NCBI GenBank assembly: GCA_964626065.1
Contig: CAZVDE010000050.1
Span: 1-12,152 of the forward strand
DNA length: 12,152 nt
DNA from: UBA3910 sp964626065
GTDB lineage: Bacteria > Bacillota > Limnochordia > Darwinibacteriales > Darwinibacteriaceae
Direction of reading: 5' to 3'
In this document: positions 1 through 7,225 of the stretch, in pieces
How positions within the stretch are numbered: position 1 is the first letter of the stretch
Layout of the letters: each line of letters starts with the position of its first letter
Program-made: the position numbers and the translations under genes
Notes under the pieces: model-generated
The model's input: the letters and a program-made list of their open reading frames with translations, nothing else
Told to the model about the DNA's origin: nothing
Databases searched by the model: none

Positions 1-9
1 GCCTTTCTC

Positions 10-38
10 TTCCTACCTTGTGCGAATTAGGGTATAAT
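10..38 (+). promoter_or_regulatory. Candidate sigma-A promoter for the DUF1538 operon
   Basis: A perfect TATAAT -10 box lies at 33-38. The best -35 match at 17-base spacing is TTCCTA at 10-15, only three of six consensus bases, and there is no extended TG motif. Transcription would start near 45 and leave a leader of about 80 bases before the first gene. The leader holds a small possible hairpin (CGGT at 72-75 with ACCG at 83-86) but no riboswitch I recognise. The call rests mainly on the -10 box. Confidence 0.4.
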
Positions 39-123
39 GATAGTATTAGACGGGTCCGCGCCGGTACCGCTCGGTTACTAGCACCGTTATTAGAAGTTGT
101 GTGCGCCCTAAGGAGGATGGTTA

Positions 124-810
124 ATGCTCAAAGACTTTTTCGGCACATTTAAAAGCCTCACACCGATTGTATTTGGTTTATTATTTTTCCAAATTCTCAT
201 TCTAAAAAAACCGTTGGATAAACCCCAATCCTTCTTTGGCGGTTATCTGCTCAGTCTGCTTGGCCTTTTTCTTTTCCTGAAGGGGTTGACCCTATGCCTG
301 CTGCCCTTGGGCCACAGTGTTGGGGAAAGCCTGCCTGTTTTGGACAATAAATTTTGGATTATCGCGGTGGGGTTTGTCATCGGCTACCTCGCTACTCTAG
401 CTGAACCGGCGCTGCACGCTTTGGCCATGGAGGCGGAAGAAATTTCGGTGGGTGCCCTGCCTAAACAGGTACTGATTCAGGCGGTGGCCATCGGTTTTGG
501 TACCGGGATGGCTTTAGGCATTGCTAAGATTTTATTCCAGATCTCATCTACTACAATTATTATTCCTCTTGTATTTATCACCATCATCTTAACTTATTTC
601 GCCCCGGAAGGGATTGTGGGGATTGCCTTTGATTCTGCCAGCGCCACCACCGGGCCGATCAACATTCCCATCAACATGGCGGTGGCCATCGGCTTGTCCA
701 GGGTTTTGGCCTCAACCGACCCGTTATCTGCCGGTTTCGGGCTGGTGGGCCTCACATCTTTGGGGGCCGCGGTAAGCGTTTTAATTCTAGGTATCATTAC
801 GGGTATTTAA
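124..810 (+). CDS. DUF1538 family integral membrane protein (putative transporter)
   Basis: The 228-residue product is strongly hydrophobic, with about six membrane segments (roughly residues 13-28, 39-62, 77-95, 115-138, 143-160 and 204-227). Two conserved-looking motifs mark it as a DUF1538 protein: AEPAL at 93-97 after a hydrophobic helix, and D170-S-A-S-A-T-T-G-P177 followed by a proline-containing hydrophobic stretch. The family is thought to act as transport proteins, but the substrate is not established. The protein is a single-domain version; some relatives carry two copies. The ATG is preceded by AAGGAGG at 111-117, a near-perfect ribosome binding site. The PII-like gene follows after 22 bases, so the two are surely co-transcribed, suggesting that the PII-like protein controls this membrane protein. 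Family assignment is confident; function is inferred. Confidence 0.85.
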   Translation: MLKDFFGTFKSLTPIVFGLLFFQILILKKPLDKPQSFFGGYLLSLLGLFLFLKGLTLCLLPLGHSVGESLPVLDNKFWIIAVGFVIGYLATLAEPALHALAMEAEEISVGALPKQVLIQAVAIGFGTGMALGIAKILFQISSTTIIIPLVFITIILTYFAPEGIVGIAFDSASATTGPINIPINMAVAIGLSRVLASTDPLSAGFGLVGLTSLGAAVSVLILGIITGI

Positions 811-832
811 ACTCGGGGAAGGAGTGTAAAGC

Positions 833-1159
833 GTGGATTATATCGCAATTTTCGTCATAGTGGAAAGAGGTAAGGCGGATCACATAGTAGATGAAGCTAA
901 AAAAGTGGGCGCGGTGGGAGCCACCATCTTTTACGCCCGAGGCACGGGCGAAAAGGAGTTTCAAAAATTCTTTAACCTGCACGTAGAATCTTCCAAGGAG
1001 ATCATCCTCATTCTCACGCCGGAAGACAAAAAACAGCCCATCGTGGACTGCCTGGTTGAAGCGGGCAAGCTGGATGATCCCGGCGCGGGCATCCTCTTTA
1101 CCGTTCCGGTGGGGGAGTTATTGGGCTTACACCACCGGGAAAGCATTAATAGGGATTAG
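833..1159 (+). CDS. PII-like (GlnB/GlnK-related) signalling protein
   Basis: The 108-residue product has the size and beta-alpha-beta layout of a PII trimer subunit: a first strand (DYIAIFVIV), a helix at about 13-25, a strand entering a loop (TIFYARGTG, 31-39), a second strand (KEIILILTPE, 55-64), a helix at 66-79, a glycine-rich turn (GKLDDPGAGILF, 78-89), and a final VPV-type strand. PII proteins bind ATP/ADP or other small ligands and gate transporters or enzymes by docking the T-loop. Here the T-loop region (about 36-52) looks shorter than in GlnB, and I do not see the usual uridylylated tyrosine, so classical GlnD control is unlikely. The start is GTG, chosen because GGGGAAGGAG at 815-824 sits just upstream. 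Its partner is probably the DUF1538 protein encoded immediately before it. Confidence 0.8.
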   Translation: MDYIAIFVIVERGKADHIVDEAKKVGAVGATIFYARGTGEKEFQKFFNLHVESSKEIILILTPEDKKQPIVDCLVEAGKLDDPGAGILFTVPVGELLGLHHRESINRD

Positions 1160-1198
1160 GCCTGCATTGGCCCAATCCGCTGCAAGGGGGGCAGCCCG

Positions 1199-1462
1199 GT
1201 GAAAAAAATGGGACCGTTTGTCATAACTTTCTTGGTGGCTTTTTTACTGGCGAAGATTTTGGCCAGCATTTTCAACTTCGCCGGTTTCAGCTTAGACGAT
1301 CCGCAGCTTTTACTGCTCGGGCTGGACCTTCTGTTTTGGGCCGCGAGCTGGGCGGTGAGCTTCATTGTCTATGCAACGGTGCGAGACGCGATTAGGACGA
1401 AAAGGCAAAGAAAGCAAGCGAGGCAAAAGGCGGAAGAAGGCGAATTTGAGCCCATGCCTTAA
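1199..1462 (+). CDS. Small two-helix membrane protein of unknown function
   Basis: I do not recognise this 87-residue protein. It has two hydrophobic segments (about residues 4-26 and 36-62) and a charged C-terminal tail rich in Lys, Arg, Gln and Glu (about 63-85), so it is probably a membrane hairpin with a cytoplasmic basic tail. The start is GTG with a six-G run at 1186-1191 as ribosome binding site, seven bases away. It lies 39 bases after the PII-like gene on the same strand and just before a terminator, so it is the last gene of the DUF1538 operon. It could be an accessory subunit of the DUF1538 transporter, but this is only inferred from position. The good start signal and clear topology support a real gene. 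Confidence 0.65.
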   Translation: MKKMGPFVITFLVAFLLAKILASIFNFAGFSLDDPQLLLLGLDLLFWAASWAVSFIVYATVRDAIRTKRQRKQARQKAEEGEFEPMP

Positions 1463-1473
1463 ACTCGCACGCT

Positions 1474-1506
1474 AAGCAGGTTGTGTTTTAACGCGGCCTG
1501 CTTTTT
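1474..1506 (+). terminator. Rho-independent terminator of the DUF1538/PII operon
   Basis: The arms AAGCAGGTTGTG (1474-1485) and CGCGGCCTGCTT (1492-1503) pair over 12 positions, including three G-U pairs, around a six-base TTTTAA loop. The hairpin ends in a run of five T (1502-1506). It begins 11 bases after the last plus-strand gene. On the opposite strand the hairpin is not followed by T residues, so it is a poor terminator for the convergent ger operon, whose last stop codon overlaps the T run. Confidence 0.8.
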
Positions 1507-1678
1507 ATAATTCATAAAGGCCCGAAAACAAGACAAACAGGCCCAAGCCGCAGGCCGCTAAGGCCAAGAAAGCCGAACCTACCGCTGCAAGTTTGGACCC
1601 CTCCCGCCAATTGTATCCGGCGAAGCTGAACATATAAAGCAGCATGGCCAACAGCCCTACTGCGCTTAAGTATCTCAC
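1505..1678 (-). CDS. Small two-TM protein at the end of the ger operon, possible germinant-receptor D subunit
   Basis: This short reading frame encodes 57 residues from a GTG at 1678, or 59 from an in-frame ATG at 1684. The GTG is preferred because a six-G run (complement of 1685-1690) stands six bases from it but directly touches the ATG. The product is two hydrophobic helices (about 3-22 and 30-54) joined by a short polar loop (NWREGSK), ending in GLYEL. It begins only 15 bases after the gerC stop codon, so it is the fourth gene of the operon. Small two-helix 'D' proteins that modulate germination are known from some Bacillus GerA-type receptor operons, usually somewhat longer (about 75-80 residues). 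Position, size and topology fit that role, but no sequence motif proves it. Confidence 0.6.
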   Translation of the reverse strand: MRYLSAVGLLAMLLYMFSFAGYNWREGSKLAAVGSAFLALAACGLGLFVLFSGLYEL

Positions 1679-1693
1679 GGGCATCCCCCCGGA

Positions 1694-2938
1694 CTAAAGC
1701 ACGATCTGCCTGCCTGTACGGCGGATCGCCGCTTTGACTTCTACCGTGATTTCGGCGTTTTGAAAGCGTTCGTTCCAGTTGAAATTCTCTGCCGCTGGCA
1801 CGGTCAAGAAATCTTTAGTGGTATGATTGCCGAACATAAATACGTCTACGTTTAAACTCTGGCAGTTCCTTATTACATCTTCAATGCCTGTCTTGACGAT
1901 TGTTTGAAATTTCTCCTCTAAAAGGCCTTTTAAAGGCTGCTGTTCGTAGTGCAGTTTGCTTTGTACCGCCAGCAGGTCTAAATCGAGCCGGACAGCGACA
2001 TCTATCAAGGCCTTGTTTCCTTGCAGTTCCACTCTAATCCGCGGTTCTCTCAGCGCCCGCACATCTAATGGGATGATCAAGTCGGGCTGCTTCGGATCTT
2101 CCATCGTAAAGAAACCCCGCCGAAATTCGCCGCGCACCATGAGCAAAAACCGAGTCTGATCGCCATTTAATTCCCCCACCATTTCTCCATCGCGAAAAAG
2201 GGCGGTGCCGAAAAACTCAACTTTTCCTTCACCGGCCCGAGGCAGCGCCCCCGCCAGATATTGCCCGCCGGTTTGAAATTGAGTGCCCCAGGGTTCCCCT
2301 TCCTTAGGTAGGGATTTGAAGTCGTTGAGCGCGGCCAAAGTAGCTATGGGCTGGTAGTAGGGGGAGTTGAGCGCGGTGTAAAAATGGTTTAGGGTAACAA
2401 CGGGGGAAAGTCCCGTGTTTTTACTTTCTCGGCCTAAAAACTGCAGATCTTCCGAAACGGAACTGCCCGCAAAGGGCGCCACACCCTCTAAGAAATCCTG
2501 CGCTGCGCCTTTTACAACCAAGACCCGCGCCGATTTGCGGATCTGCCTGAAACGAATGATGGGCATGATATAATTGTCCACCAATCCCGAGGCGGCCAGT
2601 TCTTCCGAAAAAATAATCGTTTGGGCATGTGTAAAGGATAGGCGGCGGGGAATTGCTGAATTTAGCATATCGATGCCGGTAAAAAAAGAGGGGGCATCAA
2701 TGACGATGGTATCTTCTTTCGAAGAACGCTCCTGGCGGGATACTCCCGCGTCTTCGCCGCCGCCCGTCAATTCTTCTAAGGAAGAAAAAAGCAGTGTCAG
2801 CCGCCACTTATCAGCCAGGCCCCGATCTACCCCTATTGCCCAAACGTGCAGCATTTCATCGGGATCGAATGCATCCCAGCACGATGTGAGCAGTAAGGCA
2901 ATCAGCAAAAGGAAAAGGGGTGCTGCCTTTTTAAGCAT
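1694..2938 (-). CDS. gerC: Ger(x)C family germinant-receptor C subunit (lipoprotein)
   Basis: This is the C subunit of a GerA-type germinant receptor, a lipoprotein anchored on the outer face of the spore inner membrane. The N-terminus has two Lys, a hydrophobic stretch and a lipobox LLTSC, with the lipidated Cys at residue 20, followed by W-D as often seen in this family. The mature part starts with DPDEMLHVWAIGVDRG, typical of Ger(x)C proteins, and the total of 414 residues is normal. The C-terminal domain (about 210-400) contains the characteristic segment ending in an NWNERF-type motif. There are two possible ATG starts, 2944 and 2938. I chose 2938 because AAGGGGGT lies 8 bases upstream of it but only 2 from the other. 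The start overlaps the end of gerB by eight bases, indicating translational coupling. Confidence 0.9.
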   Translation of the reverse strand: MLKKAAPLFLLLIALLLTSCWDAFDPDEMLHVWAIGVDRGLADKWRLTLLFSSLEELTGGGEDAGVSRQERSSKEDTIVIDAPSFFTGIDMLNSAIPRRLSFTHAQTIIFSEELAASGLVDNYIMPIIRFRQIRKSARVLVVKGAAQDFLEGVAPFAGSSVSEDLQFLGRESKNTGLSPVVTLNHFYTALNSPYYQPIATLAALNDFKSLPKEGEPWGTQFQTGGQYLAGALPRAGEGKVEFFGTALFRDGEMVGELNGDQTRFLLMVRGEFRRGFFTMEDPKQPDLIIPLDVRALREPRIRVELQGNKALIDVAVRLDLDLLAVQSKLHYEQQPLKGLLEEKFQTIVKTGIEDVIRNCQSLNVDVFMFGNHTTKDFLTVPAAENFNWNERFQNAEITVEVKAAIRRTGRQIVL

Positions 2939-4028
2939 CGGCATTGACCCCCTTTTTGCGGATCACCGCCACGATTAGGGCCACCAAGGGCAGAACAAAA
3001 AACGGTATCGAACCAAACTTGCGAATGAATTCCACCTCGCCTAAAATTACCGAGATCACATCGGTGTGCATTAAAGAAGTCGCGAATAGCACAACTGAGC
3101 CCGCCAAGACGATGGGTTTTTTATCTGTGATGCGAAACATTTTACAGTACAGCCAGACGAAAGAATAAAAGAGGACGGTTGTGGAGATCAGTGTGGAAAT
3201 CATCCAAATGAAAAGGAAAATTGTCTCCACCCTCTGCAGTGTGCTCCCGTAATCGATGAGTGCCGCCATTTCCAGCATGGGGGCGGTGATTTCCTTAGCA
3301 ATGTAGTAGGGGAAGGTCAGGGTAAACAGCAGTAGGGAGAAGGAAACCAGCAGCGCCGCCAGGGCCAGGCTGATCAGCCCCTCTTTTTTGATGTTTTCCA
3401 AACCCTGAAATGATTTGGCAAAAACAGCCAGGATGATTACTTCCCCATAGGCGGAACAACGTACTATTCCGGCTAAGACCGTCTTTTTTAAGCCGCTGCC
3501 GAAAAGGGGAAAAATGTTGTTTATATCATAGTTTTGAATGCCCAAAGCAACTACCGTCAAGTAACCGAGCAGCATGGGATAGGCCAAAAGCTTCGCCAGC
3601 CTGGCCATGGTCTCCAGCCCCAGGCGGGATAAAATGAAGACGTTAAGAATGAACAGCCCCACGATATACCAGTTGTGGCTGAGGGGGAAGACATAAATGC
3701 GAATTACTTCGCCAAATTCCGCCAGATTCGTTGTGGCGGCAAAAAATAGGTGTACAGCCAGCAGCCCGGTAAAGATGAAACCTAGGGGCCGGCCCAAAGC
3801 AAGTTCGAAGATCTCGGCTAAATCGCAATTGGGGAACCGCTTCAACAATAAATAGATAAATGCAAATCCCAGCAAAGCGGTTAGGGCTGAAATTAGCGTC
3901 ATGTACCAGCCCGCTGTGCCCACTAAAGCGGCCACAGTGGCCGGGCTGGTAAAAAAGACTTTGGCCGCGCTTGTAAAGACAACCAGCCACATCGCTTCCG
4001 CAATGCCAAATTTGCCTTCTTGGATCAT
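2931..4028 (-). CDS. gerB: GerB-type germinant-receptor permease subunit
   Basis: The 365-residue product is an almost wholly hydrophobic protein with about ten membrane segments, belonging to the spore-germination permease family related to amino-acid/polyamine transporters. It is the B subunit of a GerA-type receptor in the spore inner membrane, generally considered the germinant-binding subunit. Recognisable features are the start (MIQEGKFGIAEAMWLVVFTS), the FPNCDLAEIFELALGRPLG segment after the second helix, and a late SFVWLYCKMFR segment. The frame stays open upstream to an ATG at 4055, but I chose the ATG at 4028: a six-G run (complement of 4035-4040) sits six bases from it, and the longer version would overlap gerA. 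It starts 11 bases after the gerA stop codon. Confidence 0.9.
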   Translation of the reverse strand: MIQEGKFGIAEAMWLVVFTSAAKVFFTSPATVAALVGTAGWYMTLISALTALLGFAFIYLLLKRFPNCDLAEIFELALGRPLGFIFTGLLAVHLFFAATTNLAEFGEVIRIYVFPLSHNWYIVGLFILNVFILSRLGLETMARLAKLLAYPMLLGYLTVVALGIQNYDINNIFPLFGSGLKKTVLAGIVRCSAYGEVIILAVFAKSFQGLENIKKEGLISLALAALLVSFSLLLFTLTFPYYIAKEITAPMLEMAALIDYGSTLQRVETIFLFIWMISTLISTTVLFYSFVWLYCKMFRITDKKPIVLAGSVVLFATSLMHTDVISVILGEVEFIRKFGSIPFFVLPLVALIVAVIRKKGVNADA

Positions 4029-4039
4029 CTTTGTCCCCC

Positions 4040-5737
4040 CTATTTTTTTGTCCAACCCCGGATTGTTTTATCTTTAGTCTTCTTAATTTGCTCAGGATTG
4101 ATCGCATCCGGCCTTTCCTTTTGCAGAAAAACGGGCTTTCTAACTAAAAAGTCAGAGCCTTTGGTCTTGGGTGCTGCGGGCGCGAAAAAGGGTACTCCGA
4201 AAGATTTCATGGAACAGGCAAACCCCAGCACAACTAAAATTCCGATGGAAATACCGTAAAACCCAGCCAGCCAGCCCAGTCCGGTGAAGGCAAATCTCAG
4301 AATGCGCAGGCCAAAGGCGATGGGGAAATTGGGCACAGCGAAATTGCCCAGACCGGCTATTGCCACAATGACAATTAAAATGGGGCTGACCAATCCTGCG
4401 GCCACCGCAGCTTGGCCCAGGATCACTCCGCCGATAATACCCAGCGTTTGGCCCACAACGCCCGGAACTCGTACCCCCGCTTCGCGAATTAACTCCCAGG
4501 AGATCTCCATAATCAAAAGTTCAATCGGGGCGGGGAAAGGCAGGTTTCCCCTGGTTCTGATAATGGTGGTCAAAAGCCCCACCGGAATCGCTTCTTGGTG
4601 GAAAAGTGTTAAAGCTAAATACAGGCCGGGCAGTAGGGTCGAGGCTAGGATCGCCACCACACGGATCATGCGCAAAAATGTACCGTACTGCCAGCGCAGG
4701 TTAAAGTCTTCAGATGTGTGGAAGAAATGGGCGAAAGTAGCGGGAATTACGCTTACAGTCGGTGTGCCGTCAAAGACGATCGCGATTCGCCCTTCCATCA
4801 ATAAAGAAGCAACCCGGTCGGGCCTTTCCGTTATCAAAATTTGGGGCAGCAGGGCATAGGGGTGATCTTCAATCAGGTGGCTGAGTACCCCGTCCGAAAT
4901 AAAATCGAGGTTAAGGCTTGAAATCCTTTTTTTAGCTTCGGCGATTACCTCTTGATTAGCTATACCCTGTATGTATAAAAGGGCACAGGTCGTATTGTTG
5001 GCCTCGTTGACAAACAGCAGCTCCGTGATTAAATCTTTGTTGCGCAGGATCTTGCGAATCAGGGTAATATTGGTGCGTACATCCTCAATAAACCCTTCCT
5101 GCGGCCCCTGTACAACCATCTCAGTGAGGGGTGTGGACACGGCCCGCTTCTCAAACCTGACCGTTTCAACAACGACGCATTTCGCACAGCCATCGATGAA
5201 AAGGGCTGTTTTGCCCAAAAGGATCCGTTTGATAATCTCATCATAAGCGACTTCAACCGAGATTTGCTCCACAGCCAGCAGGTTGTCTGTGACATAATCG
5301 ATCATGTCGGCGGCGGGAATGGTTTCATCGCCGGCCTTACCCAACAGCTGCCGCAGGATGTAATTGCTGGTGATGCCGCTGTCCGTGATCCCTTCTATAT
5401 AAACGAGGCAGGCTGCCCTTTGCTGCAAAATTTTAAACTCCCTAAGCCCCAGGTCATCATTTGTGGGGTAGTTGAACTCCTGCTTGATTCTGGCCAGGTT
5501 GGCCTCCAGTTTCGTGGAAACTTCCTGGGAAACCTGCTGTATTTCCCCTTTTTCAGCAGGCTTTTCATGCCCTTGCAGCCACCGGGCAATTTTGTGGCGC
5601 AGCCCTTTTTTGGGTTCCTCTTCTTCTTCTTCTTTTTCGTGCGGGGCACCGCCCATTTCTTCCAGCAGCTCAAATTGCTCATATGGTTCGGGCCCTTTAT
5701 AGGTAAAAAGTCTTTTGATCTTAACTAGTAAGTTCAC
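4040..5737 (-). CDS. gerA: GerA-type germinant-receptor A subunit
   Basis: This is the A subunit of a spore germinant receptor, with a large soluble N-terminal part and a C-terminal membrane part. From the GTG at 5737 it has 565 residues, slightly long for the family. The order is: a basic start (NLLVKIKRLFTYKG), an unusual acidic stretch of six consecutive Glu near residues 36-41, the two GerA soluble subdomains (about 70-340, with LVYIEGITD, ALFIDG and GRIAIVFDGTPTVSVIP segments), then about five membrane helices at about 353-510, including PFPAPIELLIMEISWELIREAG and RVPGVVGQTLGIIGG-like blocks that are diagnostic. The tail (about 511-565) is hydrophilic and basic. The frame is open to a TTG at 5821, but no good ribosome site lies there and a promoter-like element falls inside that extension. 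The exact start is uncertain. Confidence 0.88.
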   Translation of the reverse strand: MNLLVKIKRLFTYKGPEPYEQFELLEEMGGAPHEKEEEEEEPKKGLRHKIARWLQGHEKPAEKGEIQQVSQEVSTKLEANLARIKQEFNYPTNDDLGLREFKILQQRAACLVYIEGITDSGITSNYILRQLLGKAGDETIPAADMIDYVTDNLLAVEQISVEVAYDEIIKRILLGKTALFIDGCAKCVVVETVRFEKRAVSTPLTEMVVQGPQEGFIEDVRTNITLIRKILRNKDLITELLFVNEANNTTCALLYIQGIANQEVIAEAKKRISSLNLDFISDGVLSHLIEDHPYALLPQILITERPDRVASLLMEGRIAIVFDGTPTVSVIPATFAHFFHTSEDFNLRWQYGTFLRMIRVVAILASTLLPGLYLALTLFHQEAIPVGLLTTIIRTRGNLPFPAPIELLIMEISWELIREAGVRVPGVVGQTLGIIGGVILGQAAVAAGLVSPILIVIVAIAGLGNFAVPNFPIAFGLRILRFAFTGLGWLAGFYGISIGILVVLGFACSMKSFGVPFFAPAAPKTKGSDFLVRKPVFLQKERPDAINPEQIKKTKDKTIRGWTKK

Positions 5738-5772
5738 CTTCCCACCCCATGCTTTAGTCTGCGCATCACGAT

Positions 5773-5801
5773 TATTGTGTACAGAGGCCGCTGTTTTATC
5801 C
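5773..5801 (-). promoter_or_regulatory. Candidate sigma-G-type promoter for the ger operon
   Basis: On the minus strand, GGATA (complement of 5797-5801) and CACAATA (complement of 5773-5779) are separated by 17 bases. They match the forespore sigma-G pattern (about G-H-A-T-R, then C-A-T-A-M-T-A) at 4 of 5 and 6 of 7 positions. The -10 box ends 35 bases before the GTG chosen for gerA, giving a leader of about 28 bases. GerA operons of Bacillus are known to be transcribed by sigma G. The match is imperfect and was found by eye. Confidence 0.33.
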
Positions 5802-5917
5802 TCGTTTATAGATACCAGCAATTCACTACAGGACTTCGTTCTCTTTTACCGAATGACGTTGTGACTAACAAGGAAAGTGCCAGCACCTTTTGTATCATTT
5901 TGGGGGGGGTTTTAATA

Positions 5918-7225
5918 GTGCGGGAACCCATTGTACCGGCTAGGCTCAAAGATAAGCAAAAGAAACGGAAAGAATCCGCAGCAAACAGGCAGGTGAGCCT
6001 GATTATTTTTACCATTATTGCGCTGGGGCTGGCCGCCTTCGGGTCTTATTATTTTTTTCTGCCCAAACAAGAAAAATTCGTACTCGATTTTTATACTTAC
6101 GCAGCAGTAGATTCCAGGGACTTCCTGGAAACTTTAACGGTAAAAGGAACGGTCCTGCCCAAGCAGGTGGAAATTATCGCGCCTAAAATCGGTGGGACAA
6201 TCGAAGAAATCCTAGTGGCGGAGGGAGACGATGTGCAGAGGGGTGACCCTCTTTTCCGTTTGTATTCAGCGGAAGCGGTGGCGGAAAAAAATGCCTGCGA
6301 AACGGAGTTGGGCGAAGCCCGGGCGAAACTGGCCCAGCAAGAGATCGATCACGAATTGGAGCTGGACGCGGAACGGGTAAAAAACATTCAAGCCCGGGAA
6401 GAGTTGGCCGCGGCCGAAGAAAACGTGAAACTGCAGAGAATTTTGTTTGATTACGGCTCCATTCCTAAGGTGGATTTGGATAAAGCGGAACAAAATCTAG
6501 AGACGGCCCGGCGCCGTGTGGCCCAGAGCGAACGGGAGTTAGAACTGCTCACACGCAGGCATGTGGCCGATCGGGCTGCTGCGGAAAAAGCGATTACTAT
6601 AGCCAGAGAAAAGGTGGGCAAAGCGTCCGAAAAAATTGAGAATTTCTTAGTAACCGCCCCGATTTCCGGGCGCATTCTGTCCTTAAAGATTCCCAACAAC
6701 CGAAACGTGTCAGCTCACCAAGAATTGGGCACACAAGCCGATCTCAGCAGCCAGATTGTGGAACTGAATGTGGCACCGGGCCAAACAGAGCGCTTCGGCA
6801 TCGGCACCGCCGTCACAATCAGCTTGGGGCAGGCGGAATATGCGGGCGAAATAGCGTACATCGCTCCCCGGGCAGAACAGGGCACAGATGGGCCGAGCGT
6901 ACTGGTTCGAGTTGATTTTCTGGAAGAAGTATCCCATCTGAGGCCTTACAGTTCGGTGAGTGCAAACATCCATCTGCAGCTGCAAAAGGACAGCCTCTAC
7001 CTGCCGAGGGGGGCCTATTTAACAAGCGGGCAGCAGCTTTTTGTCTATGTGATCGATGGCAAGCGGGCACACAGGCAGGATGTGCAGTTTGGCATGTTGG
7101 ACGGTAATGCGGTACAAATTCTGCGCGGTTTGACATTGGGCGAGCAGGTGATCATCAGTTCCTACGATGCCTTTCGCCATCTGGAAGAGATTGAGATCCT
7201 GCCGCAGGGAGGGCATACGCTGTGA
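5918..7225 (+). CDS. MacA/HlyD-type adaptor subunit of a tripartite ABC efflux system
   Basis: This is a membrane-fusion (adaptor) protein linking an inner-membrane ABC transporter to a TolC-like duct. Of 435 residues, 1-25 form a basic cytoplasmic start, 26-48 a single membrane anchor, 84-115 the first lipoyl half (APKIGGTIEEILVAEGDDV), about 118-243 a long alpha-helical coiled-coil hairpin rich in Glu, Ala and Arg, and about 244-275 the second lipoyl half (TAPISGRILSLKIP). Beta-barrel and membrane-proximal domains complete it. The hairpin tip (about 174-188) reads LFDYGSIPKVDLDKA, resembling adaptor tips that dock on TolC, with Pro where a conserved Ser is usual. The frame is open back to an ATG at 5777. 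The GTG at 5918 is preferred because an eight-G run at 5902-5909 lies eight bases upstream, and the membrane anchor is then close to the N-terminus. The ATPase gene overlaps its stop codon. Confidence 0.87.
   Translation: MREPIVPARLKDKQKKRKESAANRQVSLIIFTIIALGLAAFGSYYFFLPKQEKFVLDFYTYAAVDSRDFLETLTVKGTVLPKQVEIIAPKIGGTIEEILVAEGDDVQRGDPLFRLYSAEAVAEKNACETELGEARAKLAQQEIDHELELDAERVKNIQAREELAAAEENVKLQRILFDYGSIPKVDLDKAEQNLETARRRVAQSERELELLTRRHVADRAAAEKAITIAREKVGKASEKIENFLVTAPISGRILSLKIPNNRNVSAHQELGTQADLSSQIVELNVAPGQTERFGIGTAVTISLGQAEYAGEIAYIAPRAEQGTDGPSVLVRVDFLEEVSHLRPYSSVSANIHLQLQKDSLYLPRGAYLTSGQQLFVYVIDGKRAHRQDVQFGMLDGNAVQILRGLTLGEQVIISSYDAFRHLEEIEILPQGGHTL

Noticed and set aside
50..90. GGTACCGC in the leader of the DUF1538 operon, recalling the T-box sequence
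   Set aside because: The rest of the T-box consensus, its spacing and a following terminator are absent, and the operon is not an amino-acid or tRNA-synthetase operon.
3..150. Plus-strand frame open from the window edge to about 150
   Set aside because: Its translation looks unlike a real protein end, and it crosses the -10 box, leader and start of the DUF1538 gene; probably chance.
1474..1503. Hairpin as a terminator for the ger operon as well
   Set aside because: Read on the minus strand it is not followed by T residues, so only the plus-strand role is supported.
5264..5728. Plus-strand open frame of 154 codons with a Phe run
   Set aside because: It is the shadow of the gerA N-terminus; the Phe run is the antisense of the Glu run.
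5738..5821. N-terminal extension of gerA to a TTG at 5821
   Set aside because: There is no good ribosome site, the added residues do not resemble GerA, and a promoter-like element lies within it. The choice is not certain.
5893..5898. TATCAT as a -10 box for the pump operon
   Set aside because: No -35 box is found at proper spacing, and transcription would begin within the G-run needed as ribosome site.
5777..5917. N-terminal extension of the adaptor gene from an ATG at 5777
   Set aside because: No ribosome site precedes it, the added residues are unlike adaptor N-termini, and the GTG at 5918 has an eight-G ribosome site.
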